Below, piece after piece: positions 10,803-18,020 of a DNA stretch of 29,240 bases. The DNA is from Alphaproteobacteria bacterium (GTDB lineage Bacteria > Pseudomonadota > Alphaproteobacteria > RF32 > CAG-239), in assembly GCA_017479785.1 (NCBI GenBank), contig JAFVBT010000087.1:1-29240 (forward strand), read 5' to 3'. The translations under genes were made by a program, and so were the position numbers. The first letter of the stretch is position 1. Each line of letters begins with the position of its first letter. The notes beneath the pieces were generated by a model. It made no database searches and had not been told where the DNA came from. It worked only from the letters and a program-made list of their open reading frames with translations.

Positions 10803-11589
10803 TGTTTGCTGTTCCCTTCTGTTGGATATATTTGTCTGCAATATTCATAATATCTTCAGCTGCTTCCGAATCCGGATATCTGTTTAGCAGTAAATATTTG
10901 TTGCGAATGGCATCTCGCACTCTGGTATCACGCCGAACAACACCGAGCAACGGAGGAATTGTTTTGATATATTGTTCGCAGGCACGGCGTAGCGTGTTAT
11001 ATGTTTGCATTCCTTCTTCATAAGAATTTGCATAATTAATGACCAACTGCAAATTTTTATAGTGATAAAATTTTGCTGCTTCATGTAAGAACTGATAAGT
11101 TGAAACCAGGTTTGAAGGGTCATTCGTGCAAATTAAAATTAAGTTTACGTCATGCGGCATAAAGTGGGTAATGACTTTTTCGGATAAAGGCATATCAGCA
11201 ATAACATAATCGTAATTTTTGGCGGTAATGAGCAATTCTTCACGTAAAATCTGTAGTCTGCCGTCGGGCGTGTCTTGCAAAATTTCACTGCCGGTTGTTG
11301 CACCGATAAAATCAAATTTTTTGCGTCCTAAACTGTATAAAGCTTGGTTGAAGCAGATATTGCCGGACAGTATGCCGTCAAGAGTTGCGTTCGGAGACAA
11401 ACCAAGCTGAAAGGAAATATTTGCCAAGCTGTTATCGGCATCAAAAAGCAGTACACTTTTTTGCCGAATATTCAAAGCATGCGCCAACGTGGAAGCAAAC
11501 CACGTTTTTCCCATGCTCCCGATGCCGGAGGTTACCGCCGTAATGTTACCGCCGCGCATCAAAAATAAATTTCTATCCGTATTTATCAT
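10792..11589 (-). CDS. MinD/ParA-family ATPase, FlhG-like, with altered P-loop
   Basis: This 265-residue protein has the MinD/ParA fold: P-loop SGIGSMGKT (residues 21-29), DADNSLANISFQLGL as switch I and following segment, DYVIADMPLS as switch II, and ICTNDPSNLVSTY. The closest named relatives by eye are FlhG/FleN-type ATPases, which control flagellar number, but no flagellar gene is visible here. The signature lysine of the deviant Walker A box (first K of KGGxGKT) is Ile23, while the catalytic P-loop lysine K28 is retained. The start at 11589 has a weak ribosome site; ATG 11559 is an alternative that would begin just before the first strand. It is the first gene of the five-gene operon and overlaps the J-domain gene by 11 bases. 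Confidence 0.8.
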   Translation of the reverse strand: MINTDRNLFLMRGGNITAVTSGIGSMGKTWFASTLAHALNIRQKSVLLFDADNSLANISFQLGLSPNATLDGILSGNICFNQALYSLGRKKFDFIGATTGSEILQDTPDGRLQILREELLITAKNYDYVIADMPLSEKVITHFMPHDVNLILICTNDPSNLVSTYQFLHEAAKFYHYKNLQLVINYANSYEEGMQTYNTLRRACEQYIKTIPPLLGVVRRDTRVRDAIRNKYLLLNRYPDSEAAEDIMNIADKYIQQKGTANNEL

Positions 11590-11590
11590 C

Positions 11591-11618
11591 TTGTACTTTT
11601 ATTTTTTTATTTTATAAT
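11591..11618 (+). promoter_or_regulatory. Putative sigma-70 promoter for the solute-binding protein unit
   Basis: TTGTAC at 11591-11596 and a perfect TATAAT at 11613-11618 are separated by 16 bases, in the divergent spacer between the minus-strand ATPase operon and the plus-strand binding-protein gene at 11715. The spacing and -10 match are good; the leader would be about 90 bases long. The spacer is very AT-rich, so a chance match is possible. A convincing promoter for the minus-strand operon was not found. Confidence 0.4.
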
Positions 11619-11714
11619 ATGCTACAAGATAATTACTTTTATGGAAAGAATTAAAATCTTTTTAACACAATTTATTTATACTGCGTATGGCGGGGATTGT
11701 AAGGCGAGGCAAAG

Positions 11715-12704
11715 ATGAAAAAATTAATTTTTATGATTCTTATGAGTTTGATGCTTTTTTGCAATGCATCGGCAGCGGAAGACGGAAGATTTATAGAAAA
11801 GATAAATTACCTTGATAAAAATTTGGTTGCGGTTGGTTTGCCTGATTATCCGCCTTTTTCCGTGATGGGTGAAAGAGAATTAAAAAGTGCGTTTTTAAAA
11901 CCGTTGTATAAGGCAATGCAGAAATATGGTGTAAAGGTAGAATATCCTAAAAATATAAAAGATGATTTTCAAACTATTAAAATGTTGTTGATAAATACTC
12001 GTGCCGGCACATATCAGCTTTTTATCGGCGCAAATTCCGATACAAAATTATTTACCGGATTGGAGTTGGTTTATCCGGCAGTTGTAACTAATCCGATACA
12101 CTTAATTACATTGGCTGAAAAACAAGGGCAAATTAAATCATTTTCCGATTTGGAAAAGTTAAAAGGCGTTGCCAGCCGTTCCGAATATTTCAGTGATTTT
12201 GTAACGCGCAAATTAAAAGAGATTAACGTAAACTTTGTGGATACGCCTTATGATGCTTATGAACAACTGTTTAAGGGAGATGTCGATTACATAATGGGAG
12301 GACTCTATTATAATAAAATTATGGCTAGTCGCTTAGGTGTTGGCAGATATTTGGCTTATTCCAAAAATCCGCTGTATAAAATACCTGTATTTTTGGCATT
12401 ATCTCCGGTTATGCCCAAACTTACGGAATATCAAAAGGCAATCCATGAAGCACTTTTAAATCCGGAATTTGCAAAGAGTGTTAAAGAGGAGATCGTTCGC
12501 ATTGTTGAAGAAGAAATAACGGCAAATGACGGCATTGTGCCGCCTTCTTTTGCTCAATATCAAACGGAAAAAGAAGAAGAAAAGTTTGATGAAGAATTTG
12601 ATGAAGAAGATAACAATGATGTTGAAAATAATTTAAATTCGGGACATATTGTTGAAAAAGAAGTTCATCAAAGAACAATGGAAGAGGTTTTGGAAGGGCT
12701 TTAA
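11715..12704 (+). CDS. Periplasmic solute-binding protein (SBP_bac_3-like) with acidic C-terminal tail
   Basis: The N-terminus is a secretory signal peptide (MKKLIFMILMSLMLF, probable cleavage after ASA near residue 20). The body resembles extracellular solute-binding proteins of the amino-acid type (family 3): an initial strand with VGLPDYPPFSVMG, a helix ending in MQKYGVKVEY, the central LEKLKGVASRSEYF segment with the conserved 'gvxxgs' position, and a late GDVDYIMGGLYY, which corresponds to the usual 'DavixD' region. The last 50 residues form an unusual tail rich in Glu and Asp (TEKEEEKFDEEFDEEDNNDV). No permease or ATPase gene is adjacent, so it may be an orphan sensor or the binding protein of a transporter encoded elsewhere. 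The ligand is unknown. A GAGGCAAAG precedes the ATG. A GST-like gene follows after 11 bases. Confidence 0.72.
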   Translation: MKKLIFMILMSLMLFCNASAAEDGRFIEKINYLDKNLVAVGLPDYPPFSVMGERELKSAFLKPLYKAMQKYGVKVEYPKNIKDDFQTIKMLLINTRAGTYQLFIGANSDTKLFTGLELVYPAVVTNPIHLITLAEKQGQIKSFSDLEKLKGVASRSEYFSDFVTRKLKEINVNFVDTPYDAYEQLFKGDVDYIMGGLYYNKIMASRLGVGRYLAYSKNPLYKIPVFLALSPVMPKLTEYQKAIHEALLNPEFAKSVKEEIVRIVEEEITANDGIVPPSFAQYQTEKEEEKFDEEFDEEDNNDVENNLNSGHIVEKEVHQRTMEEVLEGL

Positions 12705-12715
12705 GGAAATTAATC

Positions 12716-13381
12716 ATGGTTTTGGTCGTACACAGCAGCATATTACCACAATGTCGCAAAATCCGCATTCTTATGGCGAAAAAAAAGATGTTGTTTGTAT
12801 TAAAAGAAGAAAACCCATGGGCTTTATCCAAAGATATTATGAAAATCAATCCGGCCGGAGAATTGCCGATATTTATATATGATGGTAACATAATAGCCGG
12901 AAACTATGCTATTACGGAATTTTTGGAAGATACCTATCCGCAAAACAAAATGATCAGCGGAAGCAATAAAGACAGAGCGGAAATTCGTCGGCTGACAGAT
13001 TGGTTTGACAACAAATTTTATCGCGAAGTTTATCACTATATAGTGGGTGAAAAAATATATAAGCGTTTTGCAACGCACCAACCGCCGGAATCAAAAAAAA
13101 TAAAAATCGGCATAAATAATCTCAGATTCCACTTGGAATACATAGATTGGATTGTTGAACGCAATAATTATTTGGTTGGCAATAATTTTTCTCTAGCCGA
13201 TATCAGTGCGGCGGCACAACTTTCGGTGATTGACTATTTGGGAGATGTTCCGTGGGAAGAATATAAAAACGAGAAATTATGGTATTCCAAAATTAAGTCA
13301 CGTCCGAGTTTTAAGGAAATATTGAACGACAGGATAAAGGGAATATATCCGTCTAAACACTATACAGATTTTGATTTTTGA
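12716..13381 (+). CDS. Glutathione S-transferase family protein
   Basis: This 221-residue protein has the two-domain GST layout. The thioredoxin-like N-terminal domain (about 1-77) starts with a strand and LPQCRKIRIL, then has the cis-proline region INPAGELPIFIYDG and the 'E/ITEFLEDTYP' segment. The all-helical C-terminal domain (about 85-210) has the N-capping motif NNFSLADISAAAQL, typical of GSTs. Cys13 sits where SspA-, beta- and omega-type proteins carry their active-site residue. Whether it is a true transferase or a stringent-starvation-type regulator cannot be decided. The ribosome site AAGGAAA overlaps the end of the previous gene. The downstream lipoprotein starts one base after the stop, so the two are co-translated. 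Confidence 0.82.
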   Translation: MVLVVHSSILPQCRKIRILMAKKKMLFVLKEENPWALSKDIMKINPAGELPIFIYDGNIIAGNYAITEFLEDTYPQNKMISGSNKDRAEIRRLTDWFDNKFYREVYHYIVGEKIYKRFATHQPPESKKIKIGINNLRFHLEYIDWIVERNNYLVGNNFSLADISAAAQLSVIDYLGDVPWEEYKNEKLWYSKIKSRPSFKEILNDRIKGIYPSKHYTDFDF

Positions 13382-13382
13382 T

Positions 13383-13844
13383 ATGAAAAAAATACTATGT
13401 GCTCTTTTATTTTTGATTACATCATGTTCTTCGTTTTCAAGCGGCAAGGGACAGGTTATCTATAACTGGGAAAGAGAAAATACCGGTGTTGCAAAATTCT
13501 CGCGCGACCATTCGGAATGCTTAAAAGAGGCTGAGGGCTGGTTCCATTGGCCGAATATCAAGAGTTGGTTCTATACCGAAGAATATCGCTATGACATTCA
13601 CGTGGATTGGCATAAAGAGAAGGGTATTTGGGCAAGTTATGTGCCGCACAGAGGAGCTTCGCCGCTTTTGGTTAATTCCATTCGTGATTCTGCCGATTCC
13701 AATCCGCGAGACTATCGTTTGTGTATGGAGAAGAAAGGTTATTGGCATCGCACCTATGATATTCCGGCCGTAACGAATTTGTTTGTATATAAACCGCAAA
13801 AGCCTTCAGACAGAGTACCTTTTGAAGAGATAAATTACTGGTAG
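13383..13844 (+). CDS. Small lipoprotein of unknown function
   Basis: The 153-residue product starts with a lipoprotein signal, MKKILCALLFLITSC, with the lipidated residue at Cys15 followed by Ser-rich sequence. The mature part contains many aromatic residues (several Trp, including the GWFHWPNIKSWFY and KKGYWHRTYD regions) and two Cys (in SECLKEAE and RLCMEKKG) that could form a disulfide or bind a ligand. No domain is recognised. The Ser-x-Cys and Cys-Met-x-x-x-Gly-Tyr pattern resembles many small alphaproteobacterial lipoproteins whose C-terminal part reads 'CMxxKGY', but that is not a functional assignment. ATG 13383 is preferred over TTG 13371 because it gives a clean signal peptide. No clear ribosome site is present, and the one-base gap to the GST gene suggests translational coupling. 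Confidence 0.75.
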   Translation: MKKILCALLFLITSCSSFSSGKGQVIYNWERENTGVAKFSRDHSECLKEAEGWFHWPNIKSWFYTEEYRYDIHVDWHKEKGIWASYVPHRGASPLLVNSIRDSADSNPRDYRLCMEKKGYWHRTYDIPAVTNLFVYKPQKPSDRVPFEEINYW

Positions 13845-13876
13845 TGCATAATCCGCGCAAACAGCGGAAAAAATGC

Positions 13877-13904
13877 TTGCAAAAAAAAACAAATCGCCTA
13901 TATT
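13877..13904 (+). promoter_or_regulatory. Putative sigma-70 promoter of fba
   Basis: TTGCAA at 13877-13882 and TATATT at 13899-13904 are 16 bases apart in the spacer upstream of the aldolase gene. Transcription would start about 25-30 bases before a strong AAGGAGA ribosome site at 13929-13935. An A-run fills the spacer. This is the best-looking promoter in the window, and its gene is a single-gene unit with its own terminator. Confidence 0.55.
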
Positions 13905-13940
13905 CAAGCCAGTTAATTTGTAATTTTTAAGGAGATAAAA

Positions 13941-14990
13941 ATGCCTTTAGTTTCTATGCGTCAAATTCTTGACCATGCCGCAGAACATAACTATGGTGTT
14001 CCGGCTTTCAATATTAATAATATGGAACAAATTATTGCCATTATGCAGGCGGCTAAAAAAGTAAATGCGCCGGTAATTATTCAAACATCAACCGGTGCAC
14101 GCAAATATGCCGGTGATCCAATGATTCGTCATATGATTGCCGCTGCGGTTGAGATGTATCCGGAATTGCCGGTTTGCTTGCACCAAGACCACGGTACCAG
14201 TGTGAATATCTGTCAATCAGCAATTGTGAACGGCTACACATCGGTAATGATGGACGGTTCATTGGAAACAGATGGTAAAACGCCGTCATCATTTGAATAT
14301 AATGTTCGCGTAACTCAAGAAGTTGTTGCCAGAGCGCACGCTGTCGGTGCGTCTGTTGAAGGTGAGTTAGGCGTTATCGGCTCGTTGGAAACAGGAAAGG
14401 CTGACAAGGAAGACGGCATCGGAGCCGAGGGTAAATTGGATAAAAAGCGTTTGGTAACCGATCCGGATGAGGCAGCAGAATTCGTTAATTTAACGCACTT
14501 GGATGCTTTAGCTGTTGCCGTTGGTACATCGCACGGTGCTTATAAATTTACGCGCAAGCCGGATGGTGAAATTTTAGCGATTGATGTAATTGAAAAAATT
14601 CATGCGAAGTTGCCAAATACTCACCTTGTTATGCACGGATCTTCCTCGGTTCCGCAAGAATTACAAGACTTGATTAATGCCTACGGCGGTCAGATTCCAC
14701 AGACGTTCGGTGTGCCAGTTGAGGAAATTGTACGTGGTATTAAGTCCGGTGTACGTAAGGTAAATGTAGATACCGATTTGCGTATGGCAATGACCGGTGC
14801 GATTCGTCGCTTGTTTGCCGAAAAACCATCGGAATTTGATCCGCGTAAATATCTGAAGCCGGCTATTGAGGCAATGCAAAAAGAGTGCGAAGATCGTTAT
14901 ATTGCGTTCGGTGCGGCCGGTCAGGCTGATAAAATTAAAGCAATTAAATTATCTGATATGGCGGCACGTTACGCCAACGGCGAAATTTAA
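13941..14990 (+). CDS. fba: Class II fructose-bisphosphate aldolase
   Basis: This zinc enzyme interconverts fructose-1,6-bisphosphate with dihydroxyacetone phosphate and glyceraldehyde-3-phosphate in glycolysis and gluconeogenesis. The 349-residue protein has the class II pattern: VPAFNINNMEQ near the start, LHQDHG with catalytic Asp83 and zinc ligand His84, VEGELG (Glu142 region), GTSHGAYKF with zinc ligand His198, VMHGSSSVP with zinc ligand His232, and the phosphate-binding VNVDTDLRMAM (275-285). The insertion between GELG and the second histidine and the overall length match the Calvin-cycle-type class IIB group (CbbA/FbaA) seen in many alphaproteobacteria. The ribosome site AAGGAGA is the strongest of the single-gene units here, and the codon choice looks comparatively GC-richer, consistent with high expression. 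Confidence 0.97.
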   Translation: MPLVSMRQILDHAAEHNYGVPAFNINNMEQIIAIMQAAKKVNAPVIIQTSTGARKYAGDPMIRHMIAAAVEMYPELPVCLHQDHGTSVNICQSAIVNGYTSVMMDGSLETDGKTPSSFEYNVRVTQEVVARAHAVGASVEGELGVIGSLETGKADKEDGIGAEGKLDKKRLVTDPDEAAEFVNLTHLDALAVAVGTSHGAYKFTRKPDGEILAIDVIEKIHAKLPNTHLVMHGSSSVPQELQDLINAYGGQIPQTFGVPVEEIVRGIKSGVRKVNVDTDLRMAMTGAIRRLFAEKPSEFDPRKYLKPAIEAMQKECEDRYIAFGAAGQADKIKAIKLSDMAARYANGEI

Positions 14991-15014
14991 TAACAATCTC
15001 ATAATTTATGGCAA

Positions 15015-15045
15015 AGCCGTCGGTAACTCCGGCGGCTGATTTTTT
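15015..15045 (+). terminator. Rho-independent terminator of fba
   Basis: The stem GCCGTCGG (15016-15023) pairs with CCGGCGGC (15029-15036) through eight pairs including one T-G wobble. The loop is TAACT, and an A-T pair extends the base. A T-run at 15040-15045 follows. It lies 24 bases after the fba stop. On the minus strand the T-run is poor, so it probably serves fba rather than the convergent ygjV-like gene. Confidence 0.85.
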
Positions 15046-15047
15046 AT

Positions 15048-15554
15048 TTATAAAAATCTTTTTCTATTTCTAAAAATTTGAACAATTGTCCAAATACTCA
15101 ACAAAACATCTGTTGCTGCTGAAGGATAAGCTTGCACATAAATATCATGTACAAACCATAACATTAAATTTGAAACCAAAGCCCAACGCATTTGCTGTTC
15201 ATCTTTTGTGGTAAACATAAAAACGGTGTAGCTGGAGGAAGCAATAACGGGAAACAAGCCTATAAAACCGCGATTATTTGCCAACAGCCCGAAAACAATG
15301 CATAAAACAAACAATATCCAAGTTATTTTTCTTGTCAGTCTGCTTTTATAAGCCAATATATTTCTGATTAAAGCAACGGAGTTTGTTGTAAGTGCGGCAT
15401 AGGTGCAAAGGGCAATATTTGAAAGAATGCAAAATATCACGTCAATAACTTGATACCAAATCAAATCTTTTTTGTTTTTTTTAATAACCGATAATGCAAT
15501 AAAAACTGCCGATAAAAAAGAAAATATATTACCGATAATTAAATGTGGCTGCAT
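15048..15554 (-). CDS. YgjV-family inner-membrane protein
   Basis: The product is 168 residues and almost entirely hydrophobic, with five to six predicted membrane helices. Features in common with the YgjV (Imp-YgjV) family are the N-terminal GNIFSFLSAVFIALS helix, the DLIWYQVIDVIFCILSN segment, the NSVALIRNILAYKSR motif with a conserved Arg-Asn, and a late WALVSNLMLWFVHDIY helix. The family's function is not known. It starts 12 bases after the ATP synthase b gene ends, so it is probably the last gene of the F0 transcription unit. It ends next to the fba terminator. The ribosome site is weak. Confidence 0.65.
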   Translation of the reverse strand: MQPHLIIGNIFSFLSAVFIALSVIKKNKKDLIWYQVIDVIFCILSNIALCTYAALTTNSVALIRNILAYKSRLTRKITWILFVLCIVFGLLANNRGFIGLFPVIASSSYTVFMFTTKDEQQMRWALVSNLMLWFVHDIYVQAYPSAATDVLLSIWTIVQIFRNRKRFL

Positions 15555-15566
15555 TGAAAAATATCT

Positions 15567-16226
15567 TTACGAAATAAATTTATCCAACTCTTTAATGGCA
15601 TCGTCAACCATTTTGCTTTTATCGGTTTCCGCTATATAGCGACGGATAGCTTTTTCCGCCAGATTTTTAGCTTTTTTGCTGACTGTTTCACTGAGTTGGG
15701 TTTTAATTTTGCGAACGGAGAGCTCAAAGTATTTTTGAGCATCTCTTTCCTGAATTCTGGCACTTTCTTCAAATTTTGCCTTTTCTCTTTGTTCAAGATT
15801 GTGCAGATTCTCTGCTGCCGTTTTGGTAATTTGAGCAGCCTCATCCGCTGCATTGAGATATTTTCGCTCGTACTCTGCCAATAGAAGCTGGGCATCATCG
15901 CGTAATTTTACGGCATCTTCTATGGATTGTGCCGTATTGCGAATACGCCTGCGCAGTGCTTCGCCCATATATTTCAGAACAGGTTTTGCCAATATAACAA
16001 TCGTTAAAACAAATGCCACACCCACCCAAAATTCAATTTCAACATAAAAGGGTTCAGCATGAACAGTGGTTGGAGCAGGAAGTTTTCCGGTAGCGGAATC
16101 AATGATATTCGTTACATTTTCCGCCGCACCGATAATGGCATTCTGCGTGGCATCTATCAGTTCGTTACTCTTAGAGATTGCCTCTTGTAAAGGCTCATCC
16201 GATGCAATATCCGAAACCTCAGTCAT
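15567..16226 (-). CDS. atpF: F0F1 ATP synthase subunit b
   Basis: This is part of the peripheral stalk that holds the F1 head against the a subunit. One membrane helix (about residues 64-84, in FWVGVAFVLTIVILAKPVL) is followed by a long charged coiled coil to the C-terminus, rich in Ala, Glu and Lys. The b subunit in alphaproteobacteria is paired with a b' encoded just upstream; here the two genes overlap by 8 bases. At 219 residues it is longer than usual (about 160-185) because about 60 residues precede the membrane helix. No later start codon before the helix is available, so this extension appears real. It contains the EPFYVEIEFW segment just before the helix, which is normal for alphaproteobacterial b subunits. 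Confidence 0.9.
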   Translation of the reverse strand: MTEVSDIASDEPLQEAISKSNELIDATQNAIIGAAENVTNIIDSATGKLPAPTTVHAEPFYVEIEFWVGVAFVLTIVILAKPVLKYMGEALRRRIRNTAQSIEDAVKLRDDAQLLLAEYERKYLNAADEAAQITKTAAENLHNLEQREKAKFEESARIQERDAQKYFELSVRKIKTQLSETVSKKAKNLAEKAIRRYIAETDKSKMVDDAIKELDKFIS

Positions 16227-16707
16227 CTACAGTTTCCTTTGCTGTAATCTTATCTATATCTGCCTGATTTATGCCTGAAAAACCGAGCTTATGTACAATA
16301 TTCAGAGCCAAGCTTTGCGCCACGAATTCTATTTGTTGCTCGGTATTTGCTTTTTCTTCGGCCAATTCGGCTTCTTGTTGCGCCATTTTTTGCGAAAGTT
16401 TTTTCTTCATTATTTCAGCGGTTTCTTGTAAATGAGCCGCCAATTCGGCTTCACCGCGCGTCAAACTGTCTTCTGCAGCGAATTGGGCATCGCCGATAAT
16501 TTTATTATATGTATCAATTGCTTGCTGCGCCTGCGTTTTTAAGGCTTCTGCTTTGAATAAATATTCATTGATTTTGCGCTTTCGTTGTTCTTTAATGTTT
16601 GCCATCTTAGGCATAATAAACAGTGATAACAGCGCCCACAATGTGCAAAAACAAAGCACAAGCCAAAACGCTTGCGAAACAAATGTGGAAACATCTATTT
16701 GCGGCAT
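16219..16707 (-). CDS. atpF': F0F1 ATP synthase subunit b'
   Basis: This is the second peripheral-stalk subunit, found in alphaproteobacteria and phototrophs as a partner of b. The N-terminus MPQIDVSTFVSQAFWLVLCF is nearly a consensus b' start and leads straight into the single membrane helix (about residues 10-32). The rest of the 162 residues is a charged coiled coil. It sits 12 bases downstream of atpE and overlaps the b gene by 8 bases. The gene is variously named atpG, atpX or atpF2 in databases; the symbol here follows the subunit name. Confidence 0.93.
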   Translation of the reverse strand: MPQIDVSTFVSQAFWLVLCFCTLWALLSLFIMPKMANIKEQRKRKINEYLFKAEALKTQAQQAIDTYNKIIGDAQFAAEDSLTRGEAELAAHLQETAEIMKKKLSQKMAQQEAELAEEKANTEQQIEFVAQSLALNIVHKLGFSGINQADIDKITAKETVDD

Positions 16708-16719
16708 AACGATTCCGAA

Positions 16720-16959
16720 TTAGAAGAAAATCATCAACACGGCAACAACAAACATATACAATGCAACGGCTTCAATAGAACCCATGCCGATAAAGCCGAA
16801 AGTTTGTACATCGTTTTTAACTTGCGGGTTGCGACCTACTGTTTCAATCAACGTAACCCATAATTTAGCCAAGCCCCAAACAGCCACAGTCATTGCTAAA
16901 GCACAAATACTGACTGCAAAAAATGCTAAAGACTTATCTTGCATAACTTCGTTTTCCAT
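16720..16959 (-). CDS. atpE: F0F1 ATP synthase subunit c
   Basis: This 79-residue hairpin of two membrane helices forms the proton-driven rotor ring. The polar loop is GRNPQ (R43-N44-P45), and the proton-carrying carboxylate is Glu63 in GSIEAVALY. No Ser or Thr follows Glu63, and the position equivalent to the sodium-site Gln is Leu30, so the ring is expected to carry protons. The helix-1 packing motif GxGxGxG is largely lost: aligned from the RNP loop, its four glycines become Val25, Val27, Gly29 and Ala31. The C-terminus has a normal VAVLMIFF helix end. It lies between atpB and the b' gene in the standard alphaproteobacterial order. Confidence 0.95.
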   Translation of the reverse strand: MENEVMQDKSLAFFAVSICALAMTVAVWGLAKLWVTLIETVGRNPQVKNDVQTFGFIGMGSIEAVALYMFVVAVLMIFF

Positions 16960-16984
16960 TTTTAATCCCTTCCGTAAAAAAGTT

Positions 16985-17707
16985 TTATTCTTCGGTTATT
17001 GCCTGACTTAAATATACACAGCTCAGAACCGTATATATGTAAGCTTGCAACAATCCGACAAACATTTCAAACATAATAATACAAGCATCAACAACTAAAG
17101 GTATAAAACCCAAAAAGCCCATCATAACTATAAAAGAACCTAAAATTTTTAGCGTAATATGCCCAACAGACATATTAACCGCCAAACGAATAGTTAAGCT
17201 GAAAGGCTTTGAAAGTAAAGACATTACTTCTATCGGCACAATCAGCGGAGCCATTGCCCATGGCAACCCGTGCGGGAAAAATGAGCGAAAATACTCTAAA
17301 CCGCGCCGTTTGATGCCGAAAAATATATTCAAAAACAAGCAAAATATGGATAAAGTACCGACTGCGGCAATATGAGAAGTAAAAGTAAAGCTGTATGGGA
17401 ACAAACCTAGAAGATTACCGCAGGCAATGAAAGTAAATAACGTGAAAACAAAAGATGCATATTTAATGCCTTCTCTGCCAAGAGTTTCTCCCATAATACC
17501 TTCAATGAAGTCATAAACCGACTCACCGACGGCTTGCCCCATTGAGGGAATTATACTGCTTTTTCTTAAGCAAAAACTCATAAAAGTAAATATAAAAAGA
17601 ACGGTGATAACCATGCACAGCGAGGAATTTGTAAAAGAGATATCAATACCGTTTACATCAAAAGGAATAATTCTTTTTATTTCAAACTGTTCTAAGGGAT
17701 TTTCCAT
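16985..17707 (-). CDS. atpB: F0F1 ATP synthase subunit a
   Basis: This membrane stator subunit forms the two proton half-channels against the c ring. The 240-residue protein starts at ATG 17707, giving MENPLEQFEIK, the usual start of alphaproteobacterial a subunits. The in-frame ATG at 17743 lacks a ribosome site and would overlap atpI. The essential arginine is Arg174 in SLTIRLAVNM, followed by the GH pair, and the late helix carries Gln221 in GLLQAYIYTVLSCVYL. Five to six hydrophobic helices are visible. It begins 4 bases after the atpI stop and ends 25 bases before atpE. Confidence 0.96.
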   Translation of the reverse strand: MENPLEQFEIKRIIPFDVNGIDISFTNSSLCMVITVLFIFTFMSFCLRKSSIIPSMGQAVGESVYDFIEGIMGETLGREGIKYASFVFTLFTFIACGNLLGLFPYSFTFTSHIAAVGTLSIFCLFLNIFFGIKRRGLEYFRSFFPHGLPWAMAPLIVPIEVMSLLSKPFSLTIRLAVNMSVGHITLKILGSFIVMMGFLGFIPLVVDACIIMFEMFVGLLQAYIYTVLSCVYLSQAITEE

Positions 17708-17711
17708 TTTT

Positions 17712-18008
17712 TTACTTTCGTTTTTCAGTACTTGTAGCACCATATATTTTATAAATATTTAAAATTCCGGCGGCAAGTCCGAAAATTGCAAAAACAATCA
17801 AGCAAATCGGCAAAATATTAAACACCTTATCTAAAAGATAGCCGATACAAATACCGATGAAAACTGGCGATATAAAATCAATAACGGTTCGAACAGCCTG
17901 ATTATATTCCCATACAAAGTTATTTTTGTGTTTTGGTTGCTCACTTTTGTGCTTGAGATCATAGATTCTCTTTTCAATGTTTTGTAGGTCTTGAGGGTAA
18001 TCTTTCAT
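17712..18008 (-). CDS. atpI: AtpI/AtpZ-family ATP synthase accessory protein
   Basis: The 98-residue product has a charged N-terminal half (about 1-35) and two membrane helices (about 43-62 and 68-86) separated by a short turn: FISPVFIGICIGYLLDKVF and ICLIVFAIFGLAAGILNIY. The glycine-rich first helix and the position directly upstream of atpB are typical of AtpI, which is linked to c-ring assembly or to Mg2+ supply in other bacteria. It follows the DsbA-like gene by 12 bases, so it may share a transcript with the upstream genes. The ribosome site is weak. Confidence 0.88.
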   Translation of the reverse strand: MKDYPQDLQNIEKRIYDLKHKSEQPKHKNNFVWEYNQAVRTVIDFISPVFIGICIGYLLDKVFNILPICLIVFAIFGLAAGILNIYKIYGATSTEKRK

Positions 18009-18020
18009 GTACAGCCCCGA

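Noticed and set aside
17708..17743. Upstream ATG for subunit a
   Set aside because: No ribosome site and it would overlap atpI; the start at 17707 gives the family's standard N-terminus.
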